A program made the position numbers and the translations under genes. From Zygnema circumcarinatum (lineage: Eukaryota; Streptophyta; Zygnematophyceae; Zygnematales; Zygnemataceae), in contig CM074804.1 in assembly GCA_037447605.1 (NCBI GenBank), positions 850,016 through 914,015 on the forward strand: a DNA stretch of 64,000 bases. The letters are read 5' to 3'. Positions 44,001 to 55,624 of this stretch are shown in pieces; within the stretch, counting starts at the first letter, position 1, and each line of letters starts with the position of its first letter. The notes under the pieces were generated by a model, which did not search any database, was not told the DNA's origin, and was given only the letters and a program-made list of their open reading frames with translations.

Positions 44001-47000
44001 AAAAAAGAAATTGGGTTGTGAAGTCCTGTAATTTGAATGCAGATCCGATCTTCTTCTTCTGCAGGGAAGAGAGGCCTCTTTTCGGCTTGGACGGCTTCTG
44101 TGGCTAATTCAGCGTGACTTTCTTGGTCGGTTAACCATCTTACAATCTCGTTTCCTTCTGAAATGCAAAGCAAATACACCCTCTTGTCTAAATACCAAAT
44201 ATTTTGCGGACTATTCTCGATTTGAAGTGGTAATCCGACCTTTTAAATGCGGTTGAAAGGCTATTTGTTTTGCTGGAGTTCCATGCAGAGGGAAAATCCG
44301 TTCAGCAGATGGTGGAGGAGGCTATCCGGCCCGTGCCCAATGAAGAAGGTTTGCCTCTGAATAGAAACTGCTTGCATGAGCTGGGAATTGGTGATTTCAT
44401 GTCAACATGGATAGCATGCTCTATTGATGTTCGACCATGTTTAAAAGCGATTTCAACACTTGTAGCAAGCAAGGGATTGTCAGCAGTCTCTCTCTCTCTT
44501 TCTCTCTCCCGCTCTCTCCCTCTCTCTCCGATGATCTCGATTGCATGATAGGGAGGTTTTTTTCTGTGTAAGTGTTTGCTGATGATGTTGATTTGTTGTC
44601 GATGTGGCTTTGTCGAGGGTTGCAGGGAATCCGGATGTGGAGCAGGTACACTGTAGCTCCATTATCCTTTCATGGCTTTATGGAAATGCATGTGGCCTTC
44701 ATGAACTGTGAGCGAGTGCTGAGGCTAATTTGTAACTCACTTGGTTTGTGAAAATACACCAAATGCAAGAGTAGGCATCTCAGTTTTCTCTTCTCTTCTC
44801 TTCCAAATGTCTTTGCAATCAAGTATATACATTTACATATGGAGGTGTGGAAATGTTGAGCTCAAATGAGGGAATGTGTGGGGAAGGTCTGCATCAGTCA
44901 CAAGTAACAGTCAGGTCCTCCAACGGAATGAATGAACTGCACAAGACATAGAAACAGACAGGGAAACTGATGTGATGGAGACTTTTTGAATGGCAGGTGA
45001 ACCGGATTCGTCAGTCTCTCGCAACTATGACTTCAAATCTGACAGCTTTCGGCCTTCGACAGGTGACTTTCTTATCAATTTACTTTCTTTCCTTTCTTCT
45101 TGTTTTTGGGTTTCAGACACAAGTATTCCGGCTGAAGCTCTCTAGAACACCCTTTGAAAGCTCCCAACTTGTTGATCATGTGACCATTTCCTTCTTAATT
45201 ACTTCTTTTTGTGATGGGTGTTTTTTCTGCCTGCCTGCAGCCCCATCTGATGCGGACCAAACTCTGCGAAATGAAGGATGGCGAACTGGACCCTGTCTAT
45301 GTGCAACAGCGAACGGAACTGAAGAAGCTCATGGAATCCATGATTGTTCCCAAACTGTGGGGGGGAGGCTCACTCAATGGGAAGGAGTTTGCTGAGGCAA
45401 TAGAGCAGGTGAGGGCCAAATAGAGCCTATACGCTCATGCACTTGCACATGCATGGAATTTCATTTCACACACGAGAAGAGAACTGGAGAGGAGTTGAGC
45501 TAGAAGTAGGAGTTAAGAAGGGTGAATGGAACTATATGGAGGGAGGCTGAAAGGCAGAAGGAGAGCTGCAGGGGGTAGAATACCAAGATAAGATATAATA
45601 AGATAAGATAAGATATAGGCCCAGCAGGAGGGGAAAGAGGAGAAGCGCAGCAGAGGAGAAGTGGGTAGAGGAAAAGCGAGGGAGCAAGAGACGGAGAGAG
45701 AGGGCCAGAAAAGAAAACTCTCAATTTTCTTCCTGAACTTTGTTCTCCCTTCCTCAGACCCTGCAAGCGTTGAACGAGGGAGCCATTCCCTCTGCCGGCT
45801 CTGTGGTAGAAGCCTTCAACCGAGCAGTGAGGGAGCGCTGCCTCTCTCTCTACCTCGAGAGGATGTCTCACCTCCGCCTTCCCGCCATGGATTCGCAACT
45901 GAGAGAGGCACATGGAGCGGCAGCAGAGGCAGCTCGAACGCTATTTGAGAAGGAGAGATTTGGGCAGAGGGCGGCGGAAGAAGCAGAGAAGAGGCTGGAG
46001 GATGAGCTTGGGAAGGTACTGCTTCTTTCTTCATATGAACTGCCATTATGGGCTCTCTGTTTCTGATCCACCTCTTCTCCATGCAGGGGTCAATCAATCA
46101 TCGTCTCTGTTCGTCTGCCGATGTTGATCTTCGGGTGGTCCTGTTGGGTCACTTGAGAGGTGGATCAACTATGATCAAGTTCTTCTTTTACCTAGTTATT
46201 TCGATAAATAACTGAACATAAAAAACTCATGTGCATACATGATGAGTGGCTGCCTGCATTTGGGAGTGCAGGCGGGGGAGAAGATACGAGATGCGAATGC
46301 ATTGGCCTCCTCTCAGCGGTGCGAGTCGCTGTATGCGGAATGCGAGGACCAGCTCGCGTACTTAGAGAACATGCGCCTTCCCTCCATGGCCAAGTTCGAC
46401 GCCGGCCTCAAACACTGCAACCAAAGTGCCGAAACTGCATGCGTGGGACCCTCCAGGGAACACTACGCCATGAGACTCAACAAGGTGCAGCAAGCAGACA
46501 GCAGCAAGCAGCCCCAACACTAGCCACAAAAACTTGCTCTTTGCAAACCACTTCATGCTGAACCTCCCACTGAACCCTCTCTCTCTCTCTCTCCCTCTCT
46601 CCCTCTCTCCCTCTCTCCCTCTCTCCCTCTCTCCCCCTCTCCCTCTCCCTCTTTCCCTCTTTCCCTCTCTCTCTCTCTCTTTCCCCCCTCTCTTTTTCGC
46701 TCTCCCTCCCTCTCTCCCTCTCTCCCCCTCTCCCTCTCCCTCTTTCCCTCTTTCCCTCTCGCTCTCTCTTTCCCCCCTCTCTTTTTCGCTCTCCCTCCCT
46801 CTCTCCCTCTCTCCCCCTCTCCCTCTCTCCCTCTTTCCCTCTCTCCCTCTCTCCCTCGCTCCCTCTCTCCCCTCTCCTCCCTCTCTCCCTCTCTCCCTCT
46901 CTCCCTCTCCCTCTCTCCCTCTCTCCCTCTCTCCCTCTCTCCCTCCTCTCTCCTCTCCTCTCTCCCCCCTCTCTCTCTCTCTCCCTCTCTCCCTCTCTCC

Positions 47001-47950
47001 CTCTCTCCCTCTCTCCCTCTCCCTCTTTCCCTCTTTCCCTCTTTCCCTCTCTCTCTCTCTCTTTCCCCCCTCTCTTTTTCGCTCTCCCTCCCTCTCTCCC
47101 TCTCTCCCCCTCTCCCTCTCCCTCTTTCCCTCTTTCCCTCTCTCTCTCTCTTTCCCCCCTCTCTTTTTCGCTCTCCCTCCCTCCTCCCTCTCTCCCTCTC
47201 CCTCTCCCTCCCTCCCTCTCTCCTCTCTCTCTCTCCTCTCCCTCTCTCCCTCTCCCTCTCCCTCTCTCCCTCTCTCCCCCCTCTCTCCCTCTCTCCCCTC
47301 TCCTTTCTCTCCCTCCCTCTCTCCCCTCTCCTCTCTCCCTCTCCCTCCCTCTCTCTCTCTCCCCCTCTCTCCCCCCTCTCTCTCTCTCTCTGTGTGTGCA
47401 GATGTGGGCCCGCGAGCGGGTGCAGTTTCAGAAGGAGTACAACCAGCGGCTGTTCAACTGGCTGGTGGTCGCCTCCCTCGCGCTTGTGGCGTTAGCGCGC
47501 TTCGTCCTCAAGTCCCTCCTATTGGAGGCCGCCGCGTGGGCGCTCTTCGTCTTCCTCGAGGCCTACACGCGCATCTTCTGGTCCGCGGAGGGCCTCTACT
47601 ACAACGCCACGTGGCGGACCTTTGTCGGCGTGTGGGAGGCTCTCGTGTTCAACCCGGTGGTGGATCTCGACCGGTACGCAGGTTCAACCTGGCCTTGGGT
47701 GGATCCTGGGGCGGCTGCGGAGTTCTGTGAGGTCATCCGGTTGAGTTTGTATGGGAGGGGGGGGGGGGGGGTGCAGGTGGGCCATTCCCCTCAGCTGGGG
47801 GGCCATCATGGGGATGATTCTGTTCCGCTGCTATCGGTGGCGGAGGAGATTATCTGTGAGTGGGATCCCTCTCTCTCTCGGCCCCTCTCTCTCTCTCCCT
47901 CTCTCCCTCCCTCTCTCCCTCCCTCTCTCCCTCCCTCTCTCCCTCGCTCC

Positions 47951-48005
<55 letters not shown>

Positions 48006-48230
48006 TCTCTCTCTCTCTCCCCCTACCTCGGTTGATCTTGTGTTGGGCATTGAAGTCCATCCAGAGTTTCCCTAACATAGCACTTGGAAGTCTGGCAGGT
48101 ACAAAGTGGCGGAAGAAGTGGGAGTCAGTCGGCACGTGCGAAGGCAAAGCAGGAGGAGAGCACGGGGGGGAGAAGCTCTTGGCTGTGGAGGAGGGCCGAC
48201 AAAGGAAATGTGGGGGCCAAAAATGTGTAA
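41046..48230 (+). CDS. Guanylate-binding (GBP-family) GTPase with C-terminal membrane segments
   Basis: Eighteen exons: 41046-41230, 42260-42362, 42495-42564, 42719-42757, 42871-42988, 43143-43200, 43449-43513, 43884-43890, 44065-44125, 44289-44348, 44626-44645, 44997-45062, 45241-45408, 45758-46015, 46272-46484, 47402-47673, 47777-47855, 48099-48230; 1974 nt, 657 residues, all GT-AG. N-terminal leucine-rich signal/anchor, then the GBP GTPase domain: P-loop [13 protein letters not shown] (99-111), [12 protein letters not shown] (switch region), LDTEGF (155-160), [29 protein letters not shown] and [21 protein letters not shown] helical GBP C-domain follows, then hydrophobic stretches at about 514-536, 541-560 and 589-607. 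It resembles plant GBPL2-type proteins (about 600 residues). GTP hydrolysis at an endomembrane is the expected role. Confidence 0.9.
43884..43890 (+). other. Seven-nucleotide microexon of the GTPase gene
   Basis: AGTCAAT is bounded by CTGCTCAG and GTAAGTC. Joining exon 7 (ending 43513, phase 2) through it to exon 9 (44065) gives EEFYGRVNGREASF, which aligns without gaps to the plant GBPL pattern I recall (FYGRVKGQDVAF). Joining exon 7 to exon 9 directly breaks the frame. Confidence 0.75.
46575..47398 (+). repeat. 820-bp homopyrimidine intron tract with higher-order repeats
   Basis: Almost uninterrupted C/T sequence fills intron 15 of the GTPase gene. A TTTCCCCCCTCTCTTTTTCG block recurs at about 46680, 46769, 47062 and 47151, with 89-90-bp spacing within each pair, so the tract grew by segmental as well as slippage duplication. 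Confidence 0.92.
47870..48020 (+). repeat. CT-rich microsatellite in the last GTPase intron
   Basis: CCCTCTCT units followed by a pure CT run lie between exon 17 (ends 47855) and exon 18 (starts 48099). Confidence 0.9.
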
Positions 48231-48727
48231 ATGGGGAACTGGGATAGGTTTGCAAATTATTTTTTTCTTGTTGTTGTGGAGGAGCAAATCCTCACGGTTT
48301 TATACTTGCGGTACATTTAGGTAGAGGTGGTTTTATGCTGATTTTTTGCAATTCAATCGGTGTTAAGGTTTTCTTCAGTTCTGAACTACGGCTTTAGGTG
48401 GTCAAATGTTATGCGGGAGAGGTAGTGGTGAAGCGGGAGAGAGGCAGAGAGAGAGAGGGGGAGGGAGCGGAGAGGTAGAAGTCGAAAATGATTGGGCCGA
48501 ACATGCAGGAGGTGAACAGGGCCCCGTTCAGAGCGGCCTTATTTGGCGGACTGTTAGGAAATGGATGTTCATGATGATGCTGACGTCAGCGAGTTCAGGT
48601 CGAGAAACCGAGCGTGCTGGAATGAGAAATTCATGAGAGATTTGGAACCCAAAACTGGGAACATTTGTGATTTGTAATGGAAGTGCTTTGGATGAGATCA
48701 GTTACATTACCAGTGCTGCTGCACAGG

Positions 48728-48905
48728 GCGGACAATGGGATCAACCATTGGCCAACCATTGTTTTCCGACTTAGCTAACCATTGCGAATGGCTGGCGGCC
48801 ATTGGGCCACTGCCAATGGTTGAGTTGTACATTCCGGTAGAGGAAACAGCCAGCCCATTGGCACGAGTTCCAACCATTGGTTGCAAGCCAAATTCCAACG
48901 CAATG
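48728..48905. repeat. Palindromic mosaic repeat, locus 2
   Basis: Contains AACCATTGG, CCAACCATTG, CCAATGGTTG and CCATTGG blocks in both orientations. It is more degraded than the loci at 58.6 and 59.1 kb but shares their vocabulary. Confidence 0.55.
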
Positions 48906-48909
48906 GTAG

Positions 48910-49245
48910 GACCTGCGCCACTGTTGCAGTCGCGCGCATGGAATCGCTGCAGACAAAACGACAAACGTACAGAATCCGATTCCTTTGCTGCGATTGGTTC
49001 GCCAGTCGGATTTTTTTTTTTATGATTAGCATTTAATGCTTCTGCCCGTTCAGAATGCCACGTAGACTGACTGTCGGCCAGTTTTGTCGACCTTCGTACC
49101 TCAACCGACATGGAGGCGTACGGATGGCAACGGCCCGGATTCGCGGGAGGGCGACGCAAACCCTAACTGGATAAACCGTTGACATGAAAAGGGGGGGGGC
49201 GGGGATGCTGGCGCTGGTGCTGGTCCTGGGAAAGGGCGGGGGATA
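48910..49245. other. Intergenic, no gene recognised
   Basis: Holds GTAC-core hexamers at about 48967 and 49117 and a poly-T run near 49011. No coding. Confidence 0.45.
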
Positions 49246-49249
49246 TTGC

Positions 49250-49960
49250 GAAGCAGGGCGGCTGAGGCGAGGAGGGAGGAGGGGAGGGAGGAGGGAGGAG
49301 GGGAGGGAGGAGGGAGGAGGGAGGAGGGAGGAGGGAGGAGGGAGGAGGAAGCAGGGAGCAGGGAGCAGGGAGCAGGGAGCAGGGAGCAGGGAGGAAGAAG
49401 GGAGGAGGGAGACAGGGAGAAAGGGAGGTGAAGGGAGGAGAGACGAGAAAGAGGTATGGAGGCGCCAGGGAAGCACGAGAGGCGGGAGGGGAGGTGGGGT
49501 GTGGGAGAGGGAGAGGGAGAAGGAGAGAGGAGGATAAGAGGGGGAGTTGAAGGATAGGGAGAGAGAGTGAGAGGAATAGTGAGAGAGGAGTAAAAGGAGG
49601 TGAGGCAGGGGAGGTGCAGGATAGGGAGAAAGTGAGAGAGGCAGAGTGAGAGGGATGTAAAAGGAGGGGAGGCAGGGTCAGAGAGACGTAGATGGATAGA
49701 AGGCGAGGGAAAAGATTAGGGGGAGGTTGGGAGGGACGGGAAGGGAGATGGAATAGTGATTAGGGGAGGGAGTGGTGGTTGAGTAGAGAGAGAGGAGGAG
49801 GGAGGAGGGGGAGGGATGGATAAGAGGGGGATAGGGCGAGGATAAGTGTGAGGGCGACAGGAGACAATAGGGGGAGGGTGGGAGGGTGGGAGAGTGGGAG
49901 ATAAGATAGGGAGCGGGCGTAGGGTGAAGGGAAAGCGCAGTCTATAGTCTCTGCATGGCC
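49250..49960. repeat. GA-rich purine tract upstream of the DUF2985/PLAC8-type gene
   Basis: GGAGGGAG units, a GAGCAGG hexamer/heptamer array (about 49350-49395) and irregular purine-rich sequence extend to within 270 bp of the next ATG. Confidence 0.85.
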
Positions 49961-50227
49961 CTTGCGGGCACTCCCTTAACCTTCTGTTTTGTTAACCGGT
50001 TTTGACATTTTAGATATGCCAAAGTTCTCCATCCTATTAATCTTTCTGCGCTTGGGTCTTTTTGTTTTTTGGGTCCGTCAGTCTGTGGGATTGCACTTCC
50101 ACGTTCTGAGTGTTTCCCTCCCCTTGAAATAATCCAAACAACCCTAAGTTTTTTGGAAACCTTTTAAATTCTTCATACGGCTGACCCATTTGCTGCTTCC
50201 TCCGCAGCTTCCACGCAGCTTCCAGCC

Positions 50228-51961
50228 ATGACCGGCGAGACGCCAACCCGTGTCACAACGCCCTTAAGCGAAGAACTCCTCTCTCCCGGACCTGCTGACG
50301 TCAGCCCTACTCCCTTCTCAGGAGAGTACCCCCTGAGCAGCCCCTCCACACGGAAGCAGGTCGGCAGTCCAAGGACCCCTGAAGCGATAAGTGGCGTATT
50401 GGATGGCCACCCTCGCCTTGCGCGAATGCGAACAATGTCTTCAGGGCTTGAGCTGCTCCGCTCTCCCACCGTCACTTTTGACCGACTTGCGTCGGTGAAG
50501 GAGGTGCAGTCGAGAGAGGTCGCGTCACAGCCGATTGCCTTGAAGGACGGAATAAGGATTCCGGTTTTCGGAGACGTTTTGTGGGTTCATCTTCGTAGAG
50601 ACGCGCTGATATGGCTAAGCAGTCCATTGAATGTGGCAACCCTAATTTGGATTGCGTGTGTGGCGGTTTCGGGGGCGCTCTTATTTATGGTCATGACGGG
50701 AATGCTGAACGGGGCGATTCCGAGGAAAGAAACGCGGGACACGTGGTTTGAAGTTAATAATCAGATTCTGAATGGGCTGTTCACGTTCATGTGCATTATA
50801 GTGCAGCCGGCGAGAATATGGTATGCAGTTCGGCTGCACCAGTGGAGACCGCAGGACATAATGGTGATGAGAGAAACCTTCAATAAAGGGGGAACAAGAA
50901 AGCCGCAGGAATGGAAGCATATGCTGGTTGTAGTGATCCTTTTGAACCTGAATTGTGCGTTTCAGTACTGTTTGGCGGGTCTGAATTGGGGATATTCAAG
51001 GGAGGAGCGACCTGCTATTGGAGTTGCTGTTGCTCTTTTAGGGGCCATTGGATGTGCAGCTGCTGCGGGACTCTACAACTTCCTCTCTCCTCTCGGAAAA
51101 GACTCTGATTTAGAACTTTTGGAGGAGGGAGATTCTGCTCTCATGGAAGCAGGCTTGAGCAAGCGGCAGCTTTTCGACAAGCAGAAGTTGGAATTCATGA
51201 ACAGGAAACCTGCTGAGAAGCCGAAATGGAGTGGGGGGGTCCTTTCGGGCTACTGCAACGACTTGCGAGTGGGAGTACTGTCAACTTTATGCTGCATTTG
51301 CATTTTTGGAATTAATCACGAGAGGCTCGGGCTCGGAAACAAGTTCGTCCACATGATAACGTTTGCGTTATTTCTGTTCGCTCCGTTTCTGATTTTTGTG
51401 TTGGCGGCTGTCAATATCAATAATGAAGGGACTCGTCACATCGTTGGGGGAATAGGGATTGGAATTTCAGTGCTGGGAGTGCTCTATGGGGGCTTCTTTA
51501 GGATGAAGATGAGGCAGACATATGATCTCCCAAAACGGAGGTGGTTCTTTGGGCACGCTGCCACGACGGATTTCATCACATGGATGCTCTGTTCCGTTTG
51601 CGCCCTCGCACAGGAGGTTCGTACGGCGGAGTATTATGACATCTATGATTCAAAATTCTATGAGAGGGAGGGAGAGGGAGAGGGAGGGGGAGAGGGAGAG
51701 GGAGAGGGAGGAGGGAAGTGGAAGCCGAGCATGGAGACGGTGCCTTCCATGCATGACGTGGAAGGTGGGTCGAAAGAAGACATGAACCCTCCGGAGGAGA
51801 TGGAGATGGAGGGGATGCATGCGAGCACGGAAGTGCCGAAAGATGGTCCGTTGGAAGGCAGCCATGGCCAGAAATCTGTTGAACTTGGAGACGTTGGTGC
51901 AGTTGCGAATTCCCCTTTGAGTGAAATAGCAAATGAGGTGTCAGATTTGCGAAAGGAATAA
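50228..51961 (+). CDS. DUF2985/PLAC8-family multi-pass membrane protein
   Basis: Single-exon gene of 577 codons, ATG 50228 and TAA 51959-51961. The N-terminal 90 residues are Ser/Thr/Pro-rich and likely cytosolic. Hydrophobic segments lie at about 134-157, 182-200, 238-258, 268-288, 355-370, 383-402 and 416-432. The PLAC8-type ending includes KMRQTYDLPKRRWFFGH and DFITWMLCSVCALAQEVRTA (about 449-468), the cysteine-containing signature of plant DUF2985+PLAC8 proteins. Such proteins sit in plasma or organelle membranes; their biochemical role is not settled. After the PLAC8 signature the gene carries a GAGGGA-derived Glu/Gly tract and an acidic tail. The start is supported by the long open frame and the TCCAGCCATGA context. 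Confidence 0.88.
   Translation: MTGETPTRVTTPLSEELLSPGPADVSPTPFSGEYPLSSPSTRKQVGSPRTPEAISGVLDGHPRLARMRTMSSGLELLRSPTVTFDRLASVKEVQSREVASQPIALKDGIRIPVFGDVLWVHLRRDALIWLSSPLNVATLIWIACVAVSGALLFMVMTGMLNGAIPRKETRDTWFEVNNQILNGLFTFMCIIVQPARIWYAVRLHQWRPQDIMVMRETFNKGGTRKPQEWKHMLVVVILLNLNCAFQYCLAGLNWGYSREERPAIGVAVALLGAIGCAAAAGLYNFLSPLGKDSDLELLEEGDSALMEAGLSKRQLFDKQKLEFMNRKPAEKPKWSGGVLSGYCNDLRVGVLSTLCCICIFGINHERLGLGNKFVHMITFALFLFAPFLIFVLAAVNINNEGTRHIVGGIGIGISVLGVLYGGFFRMKMRQTYDLPKRRWFFGHAATTDFITWMLCSVCALAQEVRTAEYYDIYDSKFYEREGEGEGGGEGEGEGGGKWKPSMETVPSMHDVEGGSKEDMNPPEEMEMEGMHASTEVPKDGPLEGSHGQKSVELGDVGAVANSPLSEIANEVSDLRKE
51663..51718 (+). repeat. GAGGGA repeat inside the PLAC8-type coding region
   Basis: An in-frame purine repeat encodes alternating Glu/Gly (about residues 479-497). 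Length changes in multiples of six would keep the frame, so this is a likely site of coding-length variation. Confidence 0.88.
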
Positions 51962-51964
51962 GAA

Positions 51965-53640
51965 CATGGCGCGCTTTTGTTTCAGAAGTGAATCTGTTGA
52001 TGGTTGGCATCTGCTCCAATGTGAGATTAGTGCCCTGTAAGGGCTCCTGCCAGTTATTCGACCTATTCGTTGATTTTTGATTTTTAAATAAATAAGCTAG
52101 CGGTTAGTGGCGCTAATTTTTAACAGAAGGAAGTTGCCAATAATGGCTGCTGGTTTCCGCCATTTGCTAAATATGTCAGCGAACATAGAAGACAGCGACG
52201 GACATGTTTGTGTTCTTCTTGATGCTTTTAAGTATTGTATATATTCGTCGTAGTCAGTGAGGGCGTTACATCTGTTCATCATCATCGTCATCATCGTTAT
52301 CGTCATGATATGATGATGGTGACGAGGCTGAACATGAGGGCTATTGTTGATGATGAGTACGATGTGCTGCATGTGGTGGTGCCGAGAGCCATTGAAAATG
52401 GACCAGAGATGGACAAAACTTCTGACACAACATCACCAAAACTTGCTACATGTACGTCCCACAAAAGCCACTTGTTGCCGACTGCTACCACTTTGTTCCA
52501 TGGCGTGCACAATGAACCCGTCTCCTTCAGTGCCAGTCTGACAACAATTCTTAAGTATAATAACGCACATTAAGCACCTTCACCTAGCGCATGTCACCAC
52601 TTTGAATTGCGGTAAAACATGAACTTGCCACACCATGCACGTGTCACCATCGCAATGCCCTCTGTACACTCCCATCGAGTGAGCACAAATTTCGCACAGC
52701 CCCCCACACTGTCATCTGAAAACGACTACAAGGAAGGCACTTCAGGAGCACACTGAAGGGTTGGCGACGCACATTGAAACATGACGCACAAAGGAAAAAC
52801 ACACATTCCACATAGAGCCGAAGCACAGGGCGAGCGTGACAGAACTTGACCACTCTGTGAGCATCCATTCACCCGTTTTCCTGAATGCAAATAACAGGAC
52901 AAAGCTCACCCGTTCCATGCGCCGGAAGTGCACAGTACAATAAATCTTCACATGGAGTACAGGGTCCAAAGCAAAGGAAAAAGCGCACTTTGACACTTCC
53001 ATCCCCTGCTTGGGACCCTCTCCAACCTTTTACTCATTCTTCACTCCTCTCTCCTTCTCTCTCCTCGTGTTATTTGACCTACTAGCCTCCATACGGAGGC
53101 CATGTTGGCTAAGTAAAGAAGTCCGCCTCTGTGTCCGAACACCCCAAGGCATGGATGCGCCCTGAGGCCAACCATGCATTCGAGTGTTTGCACACACACG
53201 CCTATATCTACTGCTACCACTGCTATAGCGAACCTTGACACTTGTTGCCAGGTAAAAAGTAAACAACAGGAATCTCTAACTGGGTCGTTTTAAGATCTCG
53301 CTTTATCTATCTCGCTTACGCTCTCTCCCCCCCTCTCTCTCTCTCTCTCTCTCCCCCTCCCTCCCTCCCGCTCCCCCCTCTCACGAGTGGGGTGAATGCT
53401 TTACAGTGCATGAACCTGCACCAAGCCGACTGCACTTTGATGTAGCGATCTGTGAATGCGAAGAAGCCCCCACAGCAGTGGGAGACATCACAGCCCAAAA
53501 AGGCGACTTTGGCTATTTCTATATTCGGAACAACCCGAAGCCGAAGGCGCCCAGTTGGACTGTGCTCTGTTTGAGGGAGTGCAGCGGCCGGAGCAGAGTC
53601 ACCCAACCTTCCTACCCCCCTTATACCCTAAACCCCTCCC
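51965..53640. other. Intergenic, no gene recognised
   Basis: A CATCATCGTCATCATCG trinucleotide-like patch lies at 52275-52320 and a CT run at 53325-53375. Frames on both strands are short and unconvincing. Confidence 0.5.
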
Positions 53641-53644
53641 CTTC

Positions 53645-54379
53645 TTATTTCCACCCAGGAGGAAGCAGCCACGTGTCAATGCCCTGCACAGACAACGCCG
53701 TCGTAAACCTCTTGTCTTTAACAACCGTTGTCGCAATCGCTTTGGACCCTCCTACCACCGAGAAGGCCATCAAATTCGGCAAATTCTTGTTCTGCTCTCT
53801 CTGCAGGAGGGAGCCCTGCACGGAGAGGAGGTAGGTCCCCTTCCTTAGCGCGTAGAGTTGGGATTGCGAGAGGCGAGGAGTGACGGTGAGCATTTTGAGT
53901 GCGTCGTGGAGAGATTTAACGCTGCCCGTCTTCAGTTTTGTGCGCAGCGCAGCGTTCAGTTTGGCGAAGGCTGCGTCCGTGGGGAGGAAGAGAGTGGCCG
54001 CGTTCGCAGTTAGGAGCACCTCCAGGAAGTGCAAGAACGTGCCCTGGGGGCCTGCGGGAGAGAGGCAGAGAGAGAGAGGGGGGGGATGAGGGAGGGAGGG
54101 AGGGAGGGCGGGAATGCAGCGAGAGAAGAGAGAGAAAGATAGGGAGGATGGGCGAGTGCACGAGGAAGTGGACAGATGTGGGCGTTTCGCAACTGAAGGA
54201 GAGAGAGAGAGAGATACACAGAGACGGCGACAGCGAGACATACCGAGACCGAGATACATAAAACGAGAGAACGAGAAAACGATCAAAAGAGATATGAAGA
54301 AAGTGAAAGCGGCTGACGGCGAGGGAGAGGGGGAGAGAGTGGGGTAGAGAGAGACGAAAGAAAGAGAGAGAGAGAGGGA

Positions 54380-54413
<34 letters not shown>

Positions 54414-54638
54414 AATAGAGAGGACAGTGCGAGGGAGAGGGAGCCGCAGCCTACCCGCTCTGGACATGAGTCCGACCACCTGCGAGAACTGTTTGTCCGC
54501 CTTTAGCGCCGCGAGCAGGTCCGCGACCTCCTTTGTGGGCGACCACGCCTGCTTCGGCGTCACCGTGACGGCCGCGGCGCACACAGAGACCGCCGCGAGG
54601 CAGAGAGCCGCCGCGCGGAGGACCCCCCGCGCCGCCAT
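53645..54638 (-). CDS. FAS1-6: secreted fasciclin protein, two exons
   Basis: Minus-strand exons 54638-54455 and 54051-53645 (184 and 407 nt), one GT-AG phase-1 intron; 196 residues. Signal peptide: MAARGVLRAAALCLAAVSVC region. The FAS1 domain is more canonical than in FAS1-1 to 5: FLEVLLTANAATLFLPTDAA with FAKLN (strand and loop at 81-87), LSQSQLYALRKG, LLSVQGSLLQ and the ending VQGIDTWLLPPGWK. The second intron of the other subfamily is absent. FAS1-7 is its closest relative in the window. The intron is GA-rich; an assembly gap lies 46 bp upstream of the ATG, so the core promoter may be incomplete. Confidence 0.88.
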
Positions 54639-54683
54639 CCGCGGCCACTCGCCAACCACCTGGGGGAGAGGGAGAGGGAGGGG

Positions 54684-54693
54684 NNNNNNNNNN
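54684..54693. other. Assembly gap (10 N) upstream of FAS1-6
   Basis: Ten N lie within a G-rich tract. At the other N run (17682-17691) the true missing length was about 68 bp, so ten is probably a placeholder here too. Confidence 0.9.
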
Positions 54694-55620
54694 GGGGGGG
54701 AAGGTGGGGTCAGAGGGAGGGAGGGAGGGCGGGAGGGAGGGGGAGGGAGGGAGGGAGGAGGGATCAGGAGGGAGGGAGGGAGGGGCAAGAAGAGGAAGGG
54801 CGGGGGAGTAGAGTTAAGAAGGGGAGGAGGGAAGGGCGGGAAAGAGGGAAGTCAAGGAATGGAGTGGAGTAGAGTACCGACAAGAAAGGCGGGGGCTAAC
54901 GACAAGAAAAGAAGGGGCGGGGGGGTGGGTTTAAAGACAAGAATGGGAGGAAAGGGGAACGGAGGGTGGACAAGAAGGGGGAGGGGGGTGAGGTGAGATA
55001 CGAAGTGGAGGGGAAGGGGGGGGGGTGGGGTAGAGGCAAAGAGAGGGAGCGGGGCGGGTGTGGAGACAAGAACGGGAATGCGGGTGGAAGGAGACAAGAA
55101 GGGGAGGGGTGAAGATTCAAGAAGGGGAGGGATTGTGGGGGAAGAGACAGGAAGGTGAGGGGGGGTCGGTAGAGACAAAGGGAAAGGGTAGAAAATAGGT
55201 CAGGAGGGACATAGTAGGGAAATTGGAGAGGGAGACAACGACAAGGGGCAGGGAGGATGGGAGAGACAATGGTGGGGAGGGGAGGGTAGGTCGGGAGAGA
55301 GATAGGCGGGAATGTGGAGTACGAGACAATATGGAGGGGCAGGGAAGTGGAGATGGGAGAGGCGGTGGGAGCGAGGGGTAGGTCTGGAGGGAGATAGAAA
55401 GGAGAGGGGAGTGGGAAACAATGAGGGATAGGGACGAGGAGATGGGGGAGACGATGGGTGGGAGGGAGAGGGAGGGAGAGGGAGGGGGAGGAAAGGGGAG
55501 GGAGGGGGAGGGAGATGGGACGTAGAGTGGGGAGGGAACCGAAGGCAGAGAAGAGGGGATGGGGGAGACAATGAGGGCGAAAGTGAGAGGGGATGAGGAA
55601 GGGAGGGAGACAGACATAGG
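54694..55620. repeat. Purine-rich (GGGA/GAGG) low-complexity tract
   Basis: About 900 bp of mostly G/A sequence with GACAAGAA and GGAGACA phrases recurring at irregular 40-60-bp intervals, as expected of an eroded minisatellite. Long open frames here are compositional artefacts. Confidence 0.8.
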
Positions 55621-55624
55621 TAGG

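Noticed and set aside
46534-47730. 398-codon Ser/Pro/Leu frame
   Set aside because: It reads through the homopyrimidine intron of the GTPase gene; the real coding frame there is exons 15 and 16 in other frames.
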